A stretch of 64,000 nucleotides of DNA from Oxytricha trifallax (Eukaryota > Ciliophora > Spirotrichea > Sporadotrichida > Oxytrichidae): positions 1 through 64,000 of the forward strand of contig ARYC01018507.1 in assembly GCA_000711775.1 (NCBI GenBank), given 5' to 3'. Positions 1 to 11,993 of the stretch are shown piece by piece. The translations under genes were made by a program, and so were the position numbers. Within the stretch, counting starts at the first letter, position 1, and each line of letters begins with the position of its first letter. The notes below the pieces were generated by a model. It made no database searches. It saw only the letters and a program-made list of their open reading frames with translations, and was not told the origin of the DNA.

Positions 1-1684
1 TGAAGTGACCTCAAACACCAGAAAAAGAATTTCACTAAAAGCTATGGATTCTGTTGAGGCCTATAACTTTTGAAGCTACACGAAACTCGACCTGCCTAAA
101 TTGTTTACTTTTGTTCCTTGCATCGTGATTAACAAAGCTAGGTGCGTAGGAACCACATAGCCAATTTTCATCATACCTTTCTTTGCGTGACTCTTGAAGT
201 GACCTCCAAACACCAGAAAAAGAATTTCACTAAAAGCTATGGATTCTGTTGAGGCCTATAACTTTTGAAGCTACACGAAACTCGACCTGCCTAAATTGTT
301 TACTTTTGTTCCTTGCATCGTGATTAACAAAGCTAGGTGCGTAGGAACCACATAGCCAATTTCCGTCATACCTTTCTTTGGGTGACTCTTGAAGTGACCT
401 CAAACACCAGAATAAGAATTTAACTAAAAGCTATGGATTCTGTTGAGGCCTATAACTTTAGAAGCTACACTAAACTAGACCTGCCTAAAGTGTTTACTTT
501 TGTTCCTTGCATCGTGATTAACAAAGCTAGGTGCGTAGAAACCACATAGCCAATTTCCGTCATACCTTTCTTTGGGTGACTCTTGAAGTGACCTCAAACA
601 CCAGAAAAAGAATTTAACTAAAAGCTATGGATTCTGTTGAGGCCTATAACTTTAAAAGCTACACGAAACTAGACCTGCCTAAAGTGTTTAATTTTGTTCC
701 TTGCATCGTGATTAACAAAGCTAGGTGCGTAGGAACCACATAGCCAATTTCCATCATACCTCTCTTGGGGTGACTCTTGAAGTGACCTCAAACACCAGAA
801 AAAGAATTTCACAAAAAGCTATGGATTCTGATGAGGCCTATAACTTTTGAAGCTACACGAAACTCGACCTGCCTAAAGTGTTTACTTTTGTTCCTTGCAT
901 CGTGATTAACAAAGCTAGATGCGTAGGAACCACATAGCCAATTTCCATCATACCTTTCTTTGGGTGACTCTTGAAGTGACCTCAAACACCAGAAAAAGAA
1001 TTTAACTAAAAGCTATGGATTCTGTTGAGGCCCATAACTTTAGAAGCTACACGAAACTAGACCTGCCTAAAGTGTTTACTTTTGTTCCTTGCATCGTGAT
1101 TAACAAAGCTAGGTGCGTAGGAACCACATAGCCAATTTCCAGCATACCTTTCTTTGGGTGACTCTTGAAGTGACCTCAAACACCAGAAAAAGAATTTAAC
1201 TAAAAGCTATGGATTCTGTTGAGGCCTATAACTTTAGAAGCTACACGAAACTAGACCTGCCTAAAGTGTTTACTTTTGTTCCTTGCATCGTGATTAACAA
1301 AGCTAGGTGCGTAGGAACCACATAGCCAATTTCCAGCATACCTTTCTTTGGGTGACTCTTGAAGTGACCTCAAACACCAGAAAAAGAATTTAACTAAAAG
1401 CTATGGATTCTGTTGAGGCCTATAACTTTAGAAGCTACACGAAACTAGACCTGCCTAAAGTGTTTACTTTTGTTCCTTGCATCGTGATTAACAAAGCTAG
1501 GTGCGTAGGAACCACATAGCCAATTTCCATCATACCTTTCTTTGCGTGACTCTTGAAGTGACCTCAAACACCAGAAAAAGAATATCACTAAAAGCTATGG
1601 ATTCGTTGAGGCATATAACTTTTGAAGCTACACGAAACTCGACCTGCCTAAAGTGTTTACTTTTGTTCCTTGCATCGTGATTAA
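1..1684. repeat. 194-bp tandem satellite, about 8.7 copies
   Basis: The motif starting TGAAGTGACCTCAAACACC recurs at 1, 195, 390 and 584 and onward, giving a 194-195 bp period up to about 1684, where the last unit stops abruptly and AT-rich unique DNA begins. Units differ by a few per cent and fall into at least two subtypes (for example CTCGACCTGCCTAAATTG versus CTAGACCTGCCTAAAGTG). The array runs off the left edge, so the true copy number is unknown. No open frame persists through it. It is far less AT-rich than the flank. Germline-limited satellites are known in stichotrich micronuclear genomes; whether this is one of the described families cannot be told here. Confidence 0.97.
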
Positions 1685-1746
1685 TAATGTTTGGTGCTTA
1701 TTTTAATTAAAATACTTGATTAATTTATCAAATTCCATTAAGATTA

Positions 1747-2012
1747 TAAAACCCCATAGAACAATTAAGAAATAAGAATTGGTATTAAGAACAATTAGAT
1801 TAAAAATTAATTATAATTGGCTAATATTATTAATGATTAGGCCAAAATCAAATTTACACACCTTGATTGGATTATTTTATAAAGACAATTTATCTTGCCA
1901 ATAGTTTTAATAATTAGCCCAAACATTAAAATTATACGCCAATAATAATTATTTATACATTTAATAGTTCTTAATCCCAATTCTCATGTCTTAATTGATC
2001 TATGGGGTTTTA
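1747..2012. repeat. Foldback (inverted-repeat) element
   Basis: A left arm starting TAAAACCCCATAGAACAATT (1747) is matched by the reverse complement of a right arm ending at about 2012 (TGATCTATGGGGTTTTA). The match runs roughly 74 bp at about 85% identity and weakens inward. It has no coding content. It could be a MITE-like non-autonomous transposon or an IES-resident hairpin. No convincing target duplication was seen. Confidence 0.75.
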
Positions 2013-2214
2013 TATTTTTAATTGAATATATATTATTATTTTATAAATTTTAATTACCTTTATATATAATTTCTTTATGAAATTCACATTTTTTAAGGAT
2101 TTAATTTTTTTATTTGTTTATATAATTTTATTTATTTTATTTTTTTTTATTTTTTATTTTTTTTTTTTTTTTAATGTTTGATATTTTTTATATTCATAAA
2201 ATTTTTTATATATG

Positions 2215-2920
2215 CTTGACTTTTAGTTAATGCTAAATTATTTTCAAAACAAAAATCTTTTGACAATACATTTACATTTAACCAATCATATTAATATAAA
2301 ATGTATCATTATTAATTAAAATTATTTTTTCATCTTTTGAATCTAACTCTTTCATGGTATTTAGATCAAATAACATAAATATCCTTATTTAAAGTCGAAT
2401 TTCTAATTTTTAATAGGAAATTTTATATTCTGTGGGATATATATATGATATAAAATAATAATGAAATATTTTTTTTATGATGACAATTAATATAAAATAA
2501 TAGTTATCATTTTTTTGGCTAGCTTGATATCTTTATTATGATTTCATTAATCAAGGTATTTGATTTTCCTTTTAATTTATACATCATTAATTTAAGGCAG
2601 TAAAATTTTATTCAAAATTCCCAATCTCTGTTCTTTATTTAATCATTTGTTTTTATCATAAAATAATATTTAATTATTTTTTATATTATAAATCTATCCA
2701 ATAGAATAAAAATATTTTTGAAAAAAGTAAACGATTTTTAATAATGATCTTTATGTTATTTGATCGAGATTCAATTAAGAAGTTAGATTCATAAGATGAG
2801 AAATTAATTTTAATAAATAATGATACATTTTACGGGGGGTTAAATGATTAAATGTTTCAGTAATGTAAAATAATTATCCAGCAAAAACTTATGATTAAGA
2901 CATTTTTTTTGAGAAAAAAA
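2215..2920. repeat. Imperfect foldback element with long arms
   Basis: The stretch at about 2270-2400 (with AAAATGTATCATTATTAATT, CATCTTTTGAATCTAAC and ATCAAATAACATAAA) is repeated in reverse complement at about 2745-2880 (as ATGTTATTTGATC, GTTAGATTCATAAGATG and AATAATGATACATTTTA). The arms are about 120-130 bp with several mismatches and similarity fades outward. It is non-coding and probably a decayed palindromic transposable element. Confidence 0.65.
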
Positions 2921-3044
2921 ATTCAAACCTACTAAGAATTTTGAAAAAATTTTGCACTAACTTAGCCTCCCCAAAATATATAAAGGTGAAAATATAATAT
3001 TTTATGTAAAAATTGAATTTTTTAATCCTATATAAATAATATAA

Positions 3045-3385
3045 TTTAAGTTTCGGACCCTCAGTCCAGACGGACGGTTGGTCGACTGACTAATTCTGAT
3101 AGGGTAGGTGATTTGAAACCTACGGTTCGCTGAAATTTGTACTCGGTATAAAAAGCACGAAATATCTCAGGGATCTGAAGTGTCTGTACCTGGTAAAAAG
3201 CACGGGATACTCGTCCGGAGCTGGTATGACGTTAAATTGCAGCACATAACCCGACTTGGAAATCTGGATTGACTACATGGAAGAAAGGACACATGTTTGA
3301 ACTATGGTCAAGTTTAGTGGTGACCACAATGCTTCCGGAGGGGTGGTCGGGAGGAAGATTACCTACAGTATTATTTCCCCTTAAT
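3045..3385. other. GC-rich island of unknown identity
   Basis: This roughly 340-bp block is visibly balanced in base composition while the DNA on both sides is almost pure A/T. It contains an internal partial repeat (GGTATAAAAAGCACGAAATA and GGTAAAAAGCACGGGATA), a run TCCGGAGGGGTGGTCGGGAGG, and short self-complementary stretches. No frame is open along its length under either genetic code, and I see no tRNA cloverleaf, rRNA core or snRNA signature. It could be a structured non-coding RNA, a fragment of a repeat or a small MDS. Confidence 0.5.
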
Positions 3386-3619
3386 ATTAAATTCCTAATA
3401 ACTAACTACCTAATATATTATAAGAGAATATTAGAAATATTATAAAATAGCAGTTATAGTTTTTATTTATTTTGTAGATAGATATCCTAGTTAAATTTAA
3501 TAGATAAAATATATTTAATAAAGTCAATTTTTTATAAAATATTAATTTTTTATAAATTATTTATAAAATAACAGATTTTATATTTTAAATTATTTATCAA
3601 TATCTTACTCACCATATAA

Positions 3620-5040
3620 ATTTCTTTTAGAAAGACCATATTCCTGAACTATTCTTTTTAATATAAAGCGAAGACATTATTGAAAAATACTTTGGATAAG
3701 TTGGGTTTAGAAGCTTGATATGTTCAGAGACTAAGAAACTTGTCATGAAAAATGAACAAAACCAAAAAATTACACAAATTGAGGTCAAATTAATGAAGCA
3801 AAATAAATATCCTCATATTCATGTAATATCAAACTACACTTTAACATTAATATATTATAGAATGAAGCAGCCTGGTTTATTATAAACATGCGACAAAAAA
3901 ATAAGTGGGGCTTTTATTATCCAAATCCACTCTTTCATGATTTGTTGCACTATTTTACTCTAAAGATGAGTAGGGCATTTGAGGTTTGGAAAATAAATCT
4001 GCTGAATCGCCAAGATGCAAAGATCTAATCCTAAATGTGGGAGCAGTTCCAATTTTAAGTAGAGTCATAGCTAGATCTGACCCTACATCAAGAGTATTTA
4101 AGTAGGGGACATGGGCACTCTTCAATCTATGCAGAAGCAATCCACATCCTCAAATAATAAACTAACAAAAGCTATTTCAAGTTTCAATAATGCATTTTAT
4201 TTTCATTTTTATTCGGCTTAATCATATTATTTTTAGATAGTAAAAAATATTAATCATATATTTTGTGCTGCTGCATATAACTGAAAATGATATGTGATAT
4301 AATTAGTTTGGGCAGAATCAAAGCTTGGTAATAAGAATGAATTCAAAGCTAAATTTTATGAGTCGGAAGACTTAATAGACAAACTTTTGGAATTATCTAG
4401 TCACAAATCTATATTTTTTTCATTCCTGAAACTTGATGTGTTGGAAATATTTTGGTTGAGGAAGAGGCTAATTGCTAAATTTTAATCGACATGGAACAAA
4501 AATATTTAAAGAATTATTTCTCTAATATAATTGGAATAAGTTTACTACTATTATTATTTTAGATTTAGGGTATCAATTAACTATATTGTTCATTTTTTTA
4601 TGAATATATAAAACAAAAAAAGTAACATATCAAAATATTAGATAAAGATAATTATAAATATTTTATTGTGTGTCTAAAGTTAAATAATTAAATTTGAATA
4701 TAAAATTTCCAAATAACTCAAAACCCCATACTTAAATTAAATCTTAACGCTAACAATATCACTGTATTCCATAAAGTTTATATCCCCAATATTCATTCGA
4801 AGTGAGTAATACATATCTTAATGAATTAGCTAAATCATGAAAAACTTGAAATCAGAAGAGAAGCATGTTGGACTTTATCAAATATCACAGCAGGAAATTA
4901 AAGTCAAGTGAAGTCATTTTTGGACAGTGGAGCTCTAAGACAAAATGATGATAAATTTTACTTATGATGACAATAAAGTCTTGAAAAAAGAGGTCTATAT
5001 CATAAACAACTTCGGAATCAATGAAACTTTCTATTATTAA
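3620..5040 (+). pseudogene. Importin-alpha-like ARM-repeat gene fragments, copy A
   Basis: Three plus-strand blocks resemble importin-alpha armadillo repeats. One at about 3974-4155 includes SRVFKQGTWALFNLCRSNPH, matching the family's ...WTLSNLCR... repeat after a GAVP segment. One at 4339-4410 includes ESEDLIDKLLELSSHKS. One at about 4836-4945 includes IRREACWTLSNITAGNQSQ, close to the ARM8 consensus KEA.WT.SNITAG, and is followed at about 4965-5020 by an ARM9-like segment with NNFGINET in another frame. Importin-alpha carries NLS cargo to the nucleus with importin-beta. ARM order is collinear, but ARM1-2 and the IBB domain are not seen here, and a possible C-terminal tail sits upstream near 3660-3720. 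This may be an MDS set needing pieces from elsewhere, or a decaying paralogue. The family call is fairly firm; intactness is not. Confidence 0.6.
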
Positions 5041-5288
5041 AGAATATTTAATATTTATAAATTAATTAGAAATAATTTAGGATATTAAATGAGCTAGATG
5101 ATTTAAAATTTTTTATAATAATTTTAAAATTATATTTAATGTTAATTATTTTAATTATAATATGCATTATTGTTATATCAAGAGAAAAAATAATTTCGCA
5201 GATTCTTAAAAATCGGTATAAAGTTAATTTTATTTTTTAAAATGATATTATCATTTTGGTAATTGAAATATGTTACTCCTTTATTATT

Positions 5289-5704
5289 ATTGTAGAAATA
5301 CATTTGAATTTGGAAAATTAAATTTAAATTTATTTATCATAAATCAAAATCTTGGCAGTTAAAGTTGTCCAATTTAAACGATCTTGGGCTTGTTTGATAG
5401 AGAATTCAAAATTAGCTGGACTTTATTATTAGCTGTACTATTTTATCGGATCGAGGGAGCGAGATAACTCGACTTTAATTAAACGCCTAAAATTCATAAA
5501 ATTATAGCCTCACATTAAAGTCGAGTTATCTCGCTCCAGCGATCCGATAAAATAGTACCGCCAATAATAAAGTCCAGCTAATTTTGAATTCTCTATCAAA
5601 TGAGCCCAAGATCGTTTAAATTGGACAACTTTAACTGCCAAGATTTTGATTTATGATAAATAAATTTAAATTTAATTTTCCAAATTCAAATGTATTTCTA
5701 CAAT
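5289..5704. repeat. Palindromic MITE-like element, copy 1
   Basis: This is an almost perfect palindrome. The left end ATTGTAGAAATACATTTGAA mirrors the right end TTCAAATGTATTTCTACAAT, and pairing continues to a centre near 5490 that carries GATAACTCGACTTTAAT and its complement. Arms are about 195 bp. A sister element lies at 13723-14134 with the same layout and shared core motifs (GAGTTATCTCGCTCCAG, AAAGTCCAGCT.ATTTTGAAT), so this is a repeat family. There is no coding capacity. The flanking target duplication is ambiguous because the flanks are themselves A/T repeats. Confidence 0.88.
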
Positions 5705-7280
5705 ACTGAATTAAACATAGCTAATAAAATTTAAATTTTCTCAATAGATACCATTTTATCGATATTTGTTAAACTCTAAAAATAATAATATATTTCTTTC
5801 TTTGATTTTTACAATAACGAGCTTTTTGACAATTGTAGAAAAGGACTCTTAAAAGGTTTAATAGAAATATTTTAACAGTCCGATTTAAAAACAATGACTG
5901 TAGCAATAAGTGGGGTCTATCAAACACAAATGTAGTAGGCGACCATTATGGCAGTTCAATATAAATATTTTTAATAAATTTTTAAATTAATTCAATTTAT
6001 CGGTAAGTTTTAGAGTATATTTACATATAATTTAAAGGTTACTATAAATAAATTGTAATCTTTACGGTTTAGTAATTACGAAGATTATTAGTACAGAAAA
6101 TTAGCAAATTTAATTAAAAATTTTAATAAAGATTTAATAGGTGACATAAACTCGTATATTTCTTTTATTAGTACAATTCAAATATATAGTAAATAACCTT
6201 ATTTTTTAATGATTACATAAAGTAAGTTCAATTTAGTATATGGTAATTTAAATTATAGATTGAGCTAAGGGATAAATTCCTTGAAATACTAGAAGATCAT
6301 AGCTTACCATAATATCTATATCAATATATTTATATCCGTAAATAATTTAATCATCAAAATACATGCAAAGATATTATTAAGGATTTTAATTGTTAAAAAT
6401 ATAAATTCTGTAATTTTTATAATTATTTATTTTTAAGCAGATGTTCAATCATATCACATTTTTAATTGTTAATTTAAAGTTTATATTCATATGTCTAGTA
6501 AATTTTATTACAATAAACTAAAAAATCAACAAATTTATAAATTCTCAAATAAATTAATTTGTTCTTAATGCATGCATATTCATTCTAATCAGGTACTTTA
6601 AAAATTTGAAGATATTTTTAGAGGATTCTTCAGTGAAAGCTACTAAGAGTTAAAGAAACAGCAGAAAATCAAAATTGAAGATTTAAGTAACATTAGTATA
6701 TTCACAGCTATTTATGTTTTGATAAGTATTTATTTCTTTAATTTGTTCTCAAATTTTGTCAATAATTGTGACTTAACTGAATTACTAATATTTATAACTA
6801 GCATGATTATTTTTATAAGGTTTTTAAAATATTTTAATTTTTTAATTTAAATACGAGATATATTTCTAACATTTTTACTGCTATTTATTATTTTTCTTCA
6901 ATTCTTATTTATGAATAAAATTTATAATTGAATTTTTCAGATTAATAATATAACTATTGAGATAAATTGTTGAGGAATTCATTACTCTTTAAATTAATTA
7001 ACTACACTTAGCATAAATCTATAATTAAATAATATGATTCTGAGGAAATATAATAAATTAATCATAATTTAAATTTAAATGTAAGAAGTAACTCAAAGTA
7101 TCGAAGAGATTCCTATTTAAAATATGGGTATATAAATTAATATCAATACTCACTAAATCATTTTATTGGAGAGTATTATTGTTTTATTCTAGTTATTTTC
7201 AAATGTTAAAATTTTTATGAAAATTTTAATTTTAGTATTAATTTAAAAATTTTGAGATTTACACTCTATTTTATAATTAT
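5705..7280. other. AT-rich non-coding germline DNA
   Basis: I see no reading frame with protein-like composition, no tandem repeat and no RNA gene. Base composition is that of IES/intergenic DNA elsewhere in the window. Confidence 0.6.
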
Positions 7281-7500
7281 TATAACAATATATTTGATTT
7301 GGGAAATAGTTTATAAACATTTTAATTTAAAAATAATATTTAACAGTGAAATTTTTAGAAACCCAGACAATATGGTACTTGTGTATAGAATTTTCAAAAT
7401 TAGCTGAACAGTACTTTTTTGAGTACCCCTCTATCGCATTCTTAGATCGAGATAACACAATTTTAATTTTCAGTGATTTAATTAGTTGGTCTTAATGCCT
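7281..7500. repeat. Decayed half copy of the palindromic MITE
   Basis: The stretch starts ACAATATATTTGATTTGGGAAA and then carries degraded versions of the family's core in the right order: AAACCCAGACAATATGGTACT, AATTTTCAAAATTAGCTGAAC, TACCCCTCTATCGCATTC and GAGATAACACAATTTTAAT. These align best with the left arm of the 13723 copy. The right arm is missing or unrecognisable. Confidence 0.65.
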
Positions 7501-7980
7501 AATTAAATTTAATTATTTATTCTACTATGGAATATAGGCTTACCTCCAATAGATTTAATTGCCTGGTATAAAAAGATTAAAAGCCACAATTTATTATATT
7601 ATAAATATTTATAATTATAAATTATTTTTCAAATCAATGAATTCCTACAAAAGTAGATTTATTCAAAATTTTGAATAAGACTTATCTTGACTAATTATTA
7701 TAAGAAATATTCATACATTATCATATTATATTGTGAACTTCTTTATATTTAAAGCTCTAATAAAATCACAGTTTTTATATTTATTGAAATCTAGTTTTAA
7801 TTAAAATTAACTTATTATTATTTTGTAAGAATTTATATTTTTTATATTTTACAATACAATTTAGAAATTTTATTATATAATTGAGAGTACTACAAAAAAA
7901 TATTTTTAATTATAAAACTACCAAAATTTGGAGTTAATTTATTATAATTGAAATAATATATTTGTTTAAAATATATACCC

Positions 7981-8320
7981 TAAAATAACAATGTTGATAA
8001 AGAGAATCTTGACCCACAACTAAATGAAAGATTCATGAGAATGCTAAGGTATAACTCAAGAATGGATAAGATCTACCTTGATTTTAACTTCTCTACTGAG
8101 ATCATCATCCATTAATTGAAATTTTTGAATGAAATTTTCCCCGAAGCTAAATTTTATTTTGAGAAATATGATCCAATTCAACCAAACCACATCTTTGAAG
8201 TATTGACCCAATCAGCAAATAACTTTCACATCAATGTAAGATATATTATAGGAAATTGTTGGGATAAAAAACTAAATGTAGATATTTTCAACATTATCTG
8301 TCAAAATACTTAGTAGTATA
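7981..8320 (+). CDS. Unidentified protein-coding segment (possible MDS)
   Basis: Under the TAA/TAG=Gln code, one frame from about 7981 to 8320 has protein-like composition rather than IES-like bias. It includes NVDKENLDPQLNERFMRML, IFPEAKFYFEKYDPIQPNHI and INVRYIIGNCWDKKLNVDIF. It lies between the two importin-alpha-like fragment clusters and could be a divergent part of the second, but I cannot align it to IBB or ARM motifs, so I leave it unnamed. There is no clear start or stop, as expected for an internal MDS; the frame stays weakly open into AT-rich DNA downstream. Confidence 0.45.
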
Positions 8321-9496
8321 TAACAATAAATTGTTACTACTAAATAAGTATTCTTTTTGAATTATATGTCTTAATTTTCATCTTTTTTTTATTAAAATTT
8401 TTATAATTGTAAATGCAACTAATGATCAATTAATAAATTAGTGGTTCAAAGTTTAAAAAAATCAGTTTTTTAAGGAAATATTATACCATATTAATAAATA
8501 TTTGTTTAATATAACTTTAACTTAAAATACAAATACATAATATAAAAATAATTGATTCAATAATTTAATTGAAATTCTATATTAAATATATAATTAGATT
8601 TCAGAAGTTTATTTTCTTTAGCATAATTTGATTAAATTAAAATTAAATTATGAACTGAGGATTCCGTTTCTTCCCCATGCATTTTATTTATTATTTATTT
8701 TTCCAAAAAAATATATAGAAAAGCATTTATTCAACAATCTCGCCTTCTAAGTCCCTATATTTTCTTAAACGATTGACCGAAATATAAATTTTAAGGTTTA
8801 AAAAATCTTTTTGACTCATCAATCATTAAAAAGTACAAAAATTTAGTAATTAATGTGATTCATTCTAAATTTTTAATATTAAGATATGAGAATTCTTATT
8901 GTTCGTAATTTTTTTTACAAATTTATTATTTTTATGCATAAACAGGAAATCTCCCTCAAAATAAAGTACATAATTCATTACGGAGGCAGGAAACTTCCCC
9001 CAATAAATCATAAATTATAATCGAAAAGGATATTTAAGCTCTATTTGAAAAATATTCCATATTTATATCATAACATATAGGCTGATCATTTCCCAGATCT
9101 CTTCAGACTCTAGAAAAAGGAGCTTATCATCTTGAAATATTTTGCTGTTTCCTGCTTTAGAAAAGTAATTTCTCTTGATTCACACCACCCAGAATACTTT
9201 GTGATTAGTGATTATCACAATAAAAAGATAACTCGTATTGTTGTAAAACTCATATAAAAATGCTATTGTTCAGCCCTTGATGTAATTTTCAAAGTTTGTT
9301 TAACATTTATATATAAACTTTAAACATGTTTCATATTTTATATCATTTTGCCATCATTTAAGGAAAATATATATTAAAGTAATATCTATAATAATATATT
9401 AACTATAATTTCAGTAAAGTTTAGTTAGAGACAGCTTAGTGTATTGAACAAATTGCACCTACTAAGTATTTCGACTTTCTGCTAACATATTAATCA
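8321..9496. other. AT-rich DNA without a recognisable gene
   Basis: Apart from short composition shifts around 8950-9010 and 9090-9200, nothing supports a gene, RNA or repeat. The shifts could mark very small MDSs, but I could not read a convincing peptide. Confidence 0.5.
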
Positions 9497-11993
9497 ATGG
9501 AAGGAATTATTGATTATTTAGATAGAGATGATGATAACTTGGTATTTTAAGCTATGATTTGTTTGAAATGGTACATTACAAAATCAAAAAGCTGGGGATA
9601 TAAAGTGATGAATACTGGTGTGATTTCAAAAATATCAAAATTTATAAAAAACTCTTCACCTTCGTCGCCAAAATTTTTGCTTTCAATATGGATTCTCACT
9701 CTCTTCTACAAAGAATCTCATTATAAAAGTTATGATTTAATTTATGATGCTGTGCCTGCAATCAACAATGCATTAAATATAAATTGATAAAAATTTATCC
9801 TAAATTAGTTTAAACTAAAAAATAAAACTTGGCATTGATCCTGATCGAAGATGAAGATGCTATAATAGATTTGCTTTGGGCGACTTCTTTTAATTGTCAA
9901 GTGAAATAGTTTTAGGCCAATTTCTTCAGAAATTTCTAAAACGAGCAGTCTATTGTAAAAAGACTCTTAGAGCTAACGAGTCATGAAAATTATGAAATCT
10001 TTATTCTTGCTATAAGAAGTGTTGCATTTTTGTCAAGTTATGCTGATTTGAGAGGAATCTCTTTTCTCGCGAATGAGGGAGTTAATAAAATTTATTTTAT
10101 GTTATTAACAAAATTGTAAATTAGCTTAAATAAAATATATTGCTTTGACAAATAGAATTTTTATTGATACATTAGTAAATTAGTAGATTAAATGTTAATA
10201 ATTTCTAGAAAGTAAAAGAACAGTAAAATTAAGCATTAAAATAATTCAATTAACAAAATTGAAAGTTTTAATAATTAATTTATTTATAATTTAACTATAA
10301 TATTAATTCTTATAAGTTTAATTTCTTCTCTTTTTAATTTCAAGAATTTGTGTTCTCCTAAAATGTGATTCCTTTTTTTATATAAATCAAATTATTCTTC
10401 TATTTAAATTTGTTTTAACAAAGATTCGCATAATAATGTAAGGGTTTAATTAAATCATATTATTTAAAAAATTAATGGAGCAATTGGTGTCATGTCAAAA
10501 CATTTAGATCATGTGATTTTTGATGTGAGAATTGAAGCAATTTGGACTTTATCACATATTGCTGCAGGAGATACTTATCAAATACAGCAAATTTAAGATA
10601 GTGGGGCATTAGACATCCCTCAAAACCCCTTTAATAGTTTGATTGAATTTTAATAATAAAAAAGTGGATATTACTCAAAGCATATTTAATAGGGCTTAAT
10701 AAGTTTAAAAATAGATAGGTTTAAAATCAATGAAAGTTTGAGTTTATTTATGAATTTTAAAATTAACTTTCTCATATTTTATGATGTCATCTTAGTGTAA
10801 TTCTAAAGATAACTATCAACTTATGTTTTTATTATTAGTTATCGTAAGTTTTTTACTTTGTAATGGTCTTGGATTATCTTCTTAGCTATATCTATCGTTT
10901 ACTTATATCTTACTATGTTCTAAATACTTATATATTTTCTCTTTTGATATAACTTCTTTTTCTTTAACAAATACATAAAGTATTTATTTGCAGAATTCAT
11001 AAGACATATAATATTATCAATGAATTGATTCATTAATATTAATAATTCTCTTGCCTTCGCTTAAATTTCAAAATCAATGTTAACAGATAGAGAAGACTTA
11101 AATTATTATGTGAAAATTTAAGCAGCATGCGAAAATGAAGGGTAATCTAGAATTATTTTGAGATATTAAATATTATCATTAAGTTTATAAGTTTGCGAAA
11201 CAGTCAGACAAATAAATATACTGACATATTTTAACATTTTAAATATTATAAATACTCAATTTAGTTTTACTAATTTTTTAATTCAAATCCCCTTCATAAT
11301 AAATATTGGTCTGAAATAAGTATGCTTTTATAGCCTGCTTTAACCAATAAAAATCATATTAAATAAAATAAAATATTTTAGGTTTATATTAGACAAGATT
11401 ATAATAAATCTTTAATGTGATCGTTACGAATCGTTGAAATTTGCTGCAATTCTATTTTCTAACTTATCAAAATAAGCATCCTTATATTATATAATTTTAA
11501 TAATAAATAAGACTAATGAATTATTGTTAATCAACTTGAAATAATATGATTTTTATAAAATTATTTTTTTTGCTTAATATTAAAAGTTAATTATATTTTA
11601 TTTATTGAGAGTGAACAAAAATATAGCCTTAAAAAAATGAATTAAAATAATTTTCTCTTCTTTTGTCAATAAAATTTTATCAATCCACTTTAAATGGCAA
11701 TTATTTAAATTATTTATTAATTTCAATTTGATAATAATAACTTCATGAAGTTATTGAAAAAGGTGTTCTTAAGTATTTGATTGAAATATAGCATTCATTT
11801 GAAATAATAGAAGTCTATGGATTCAAGGCTGTTTAAAATCTTTTATAGGGGATTGGTAATTATTATGAAAATGTAAGTATATACTTTATTCTTATTTATT
11901 AAATTTAAACTTTAGATCAACCAATTAGATTAATTCTTTGAAATAATGGAGAACCAAGGCATACTTTCATATTTATGCCAATTAATACTCTGA
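9497..11993 (+). CDS. Importin-alpha-like ARM-repeat protein, copy B, IES-interrupted
   Basis: Blocks in N-to-C order look like a divergent importin-alpha. 9497-9786 starts MEGIIDYLDRDDDNLVFQAM and includes VISKISKFIKNSSPSSPKF (ARM1-2). About 9845-10080 includes IVKRLLELTSHENYEIFILA then ADLRGISFLANEGVN (ARM6-7). About 10470-10610 includes VRIEAIWTLSHIAAGDTYQ (ARM8). 11735-11870 includes VIEKGVLKYLIEIQHSFEI and AVQNLLQGIGNYYEN (ARM9-10). 11916-11993 includes FFEIMENQGILSYLCQLIL and ends at TGA. Segments between are AT-rich and IES-like. ARM3-5 and the basic IBB domain were not found, yet ARM3-5 is present in copy A. ARM8 occurs in both, so they are two copies rather than one scrambled gene. 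Either may be a pseudogene or a fast-evolving paralogue. Confidence 0.6.

Noticed and set aside
1-1684. CRISPR-like array
   Set aside because: The whole 194-bp unit is repeated, with no short repeat plus variable spacer structure. It is a satellite.
3045-3385. rRNA, tRNA or telomerase RNA
   Set aside because: No rRNA core, tRNA boxes in the right spacing or C4A4 template is visible; left as unidentified.
3955-4140. Minus-strand frame of 61 residues
   Set aside because: It is antisense to the importin-alpha-like block that contains GTWALFNLCRSN.
3620-11993. A single scrambled importin-alpha gene
   Set aside because: ARM7-8 segments are present twice with different sequences, and each cluster is collinear within itself.
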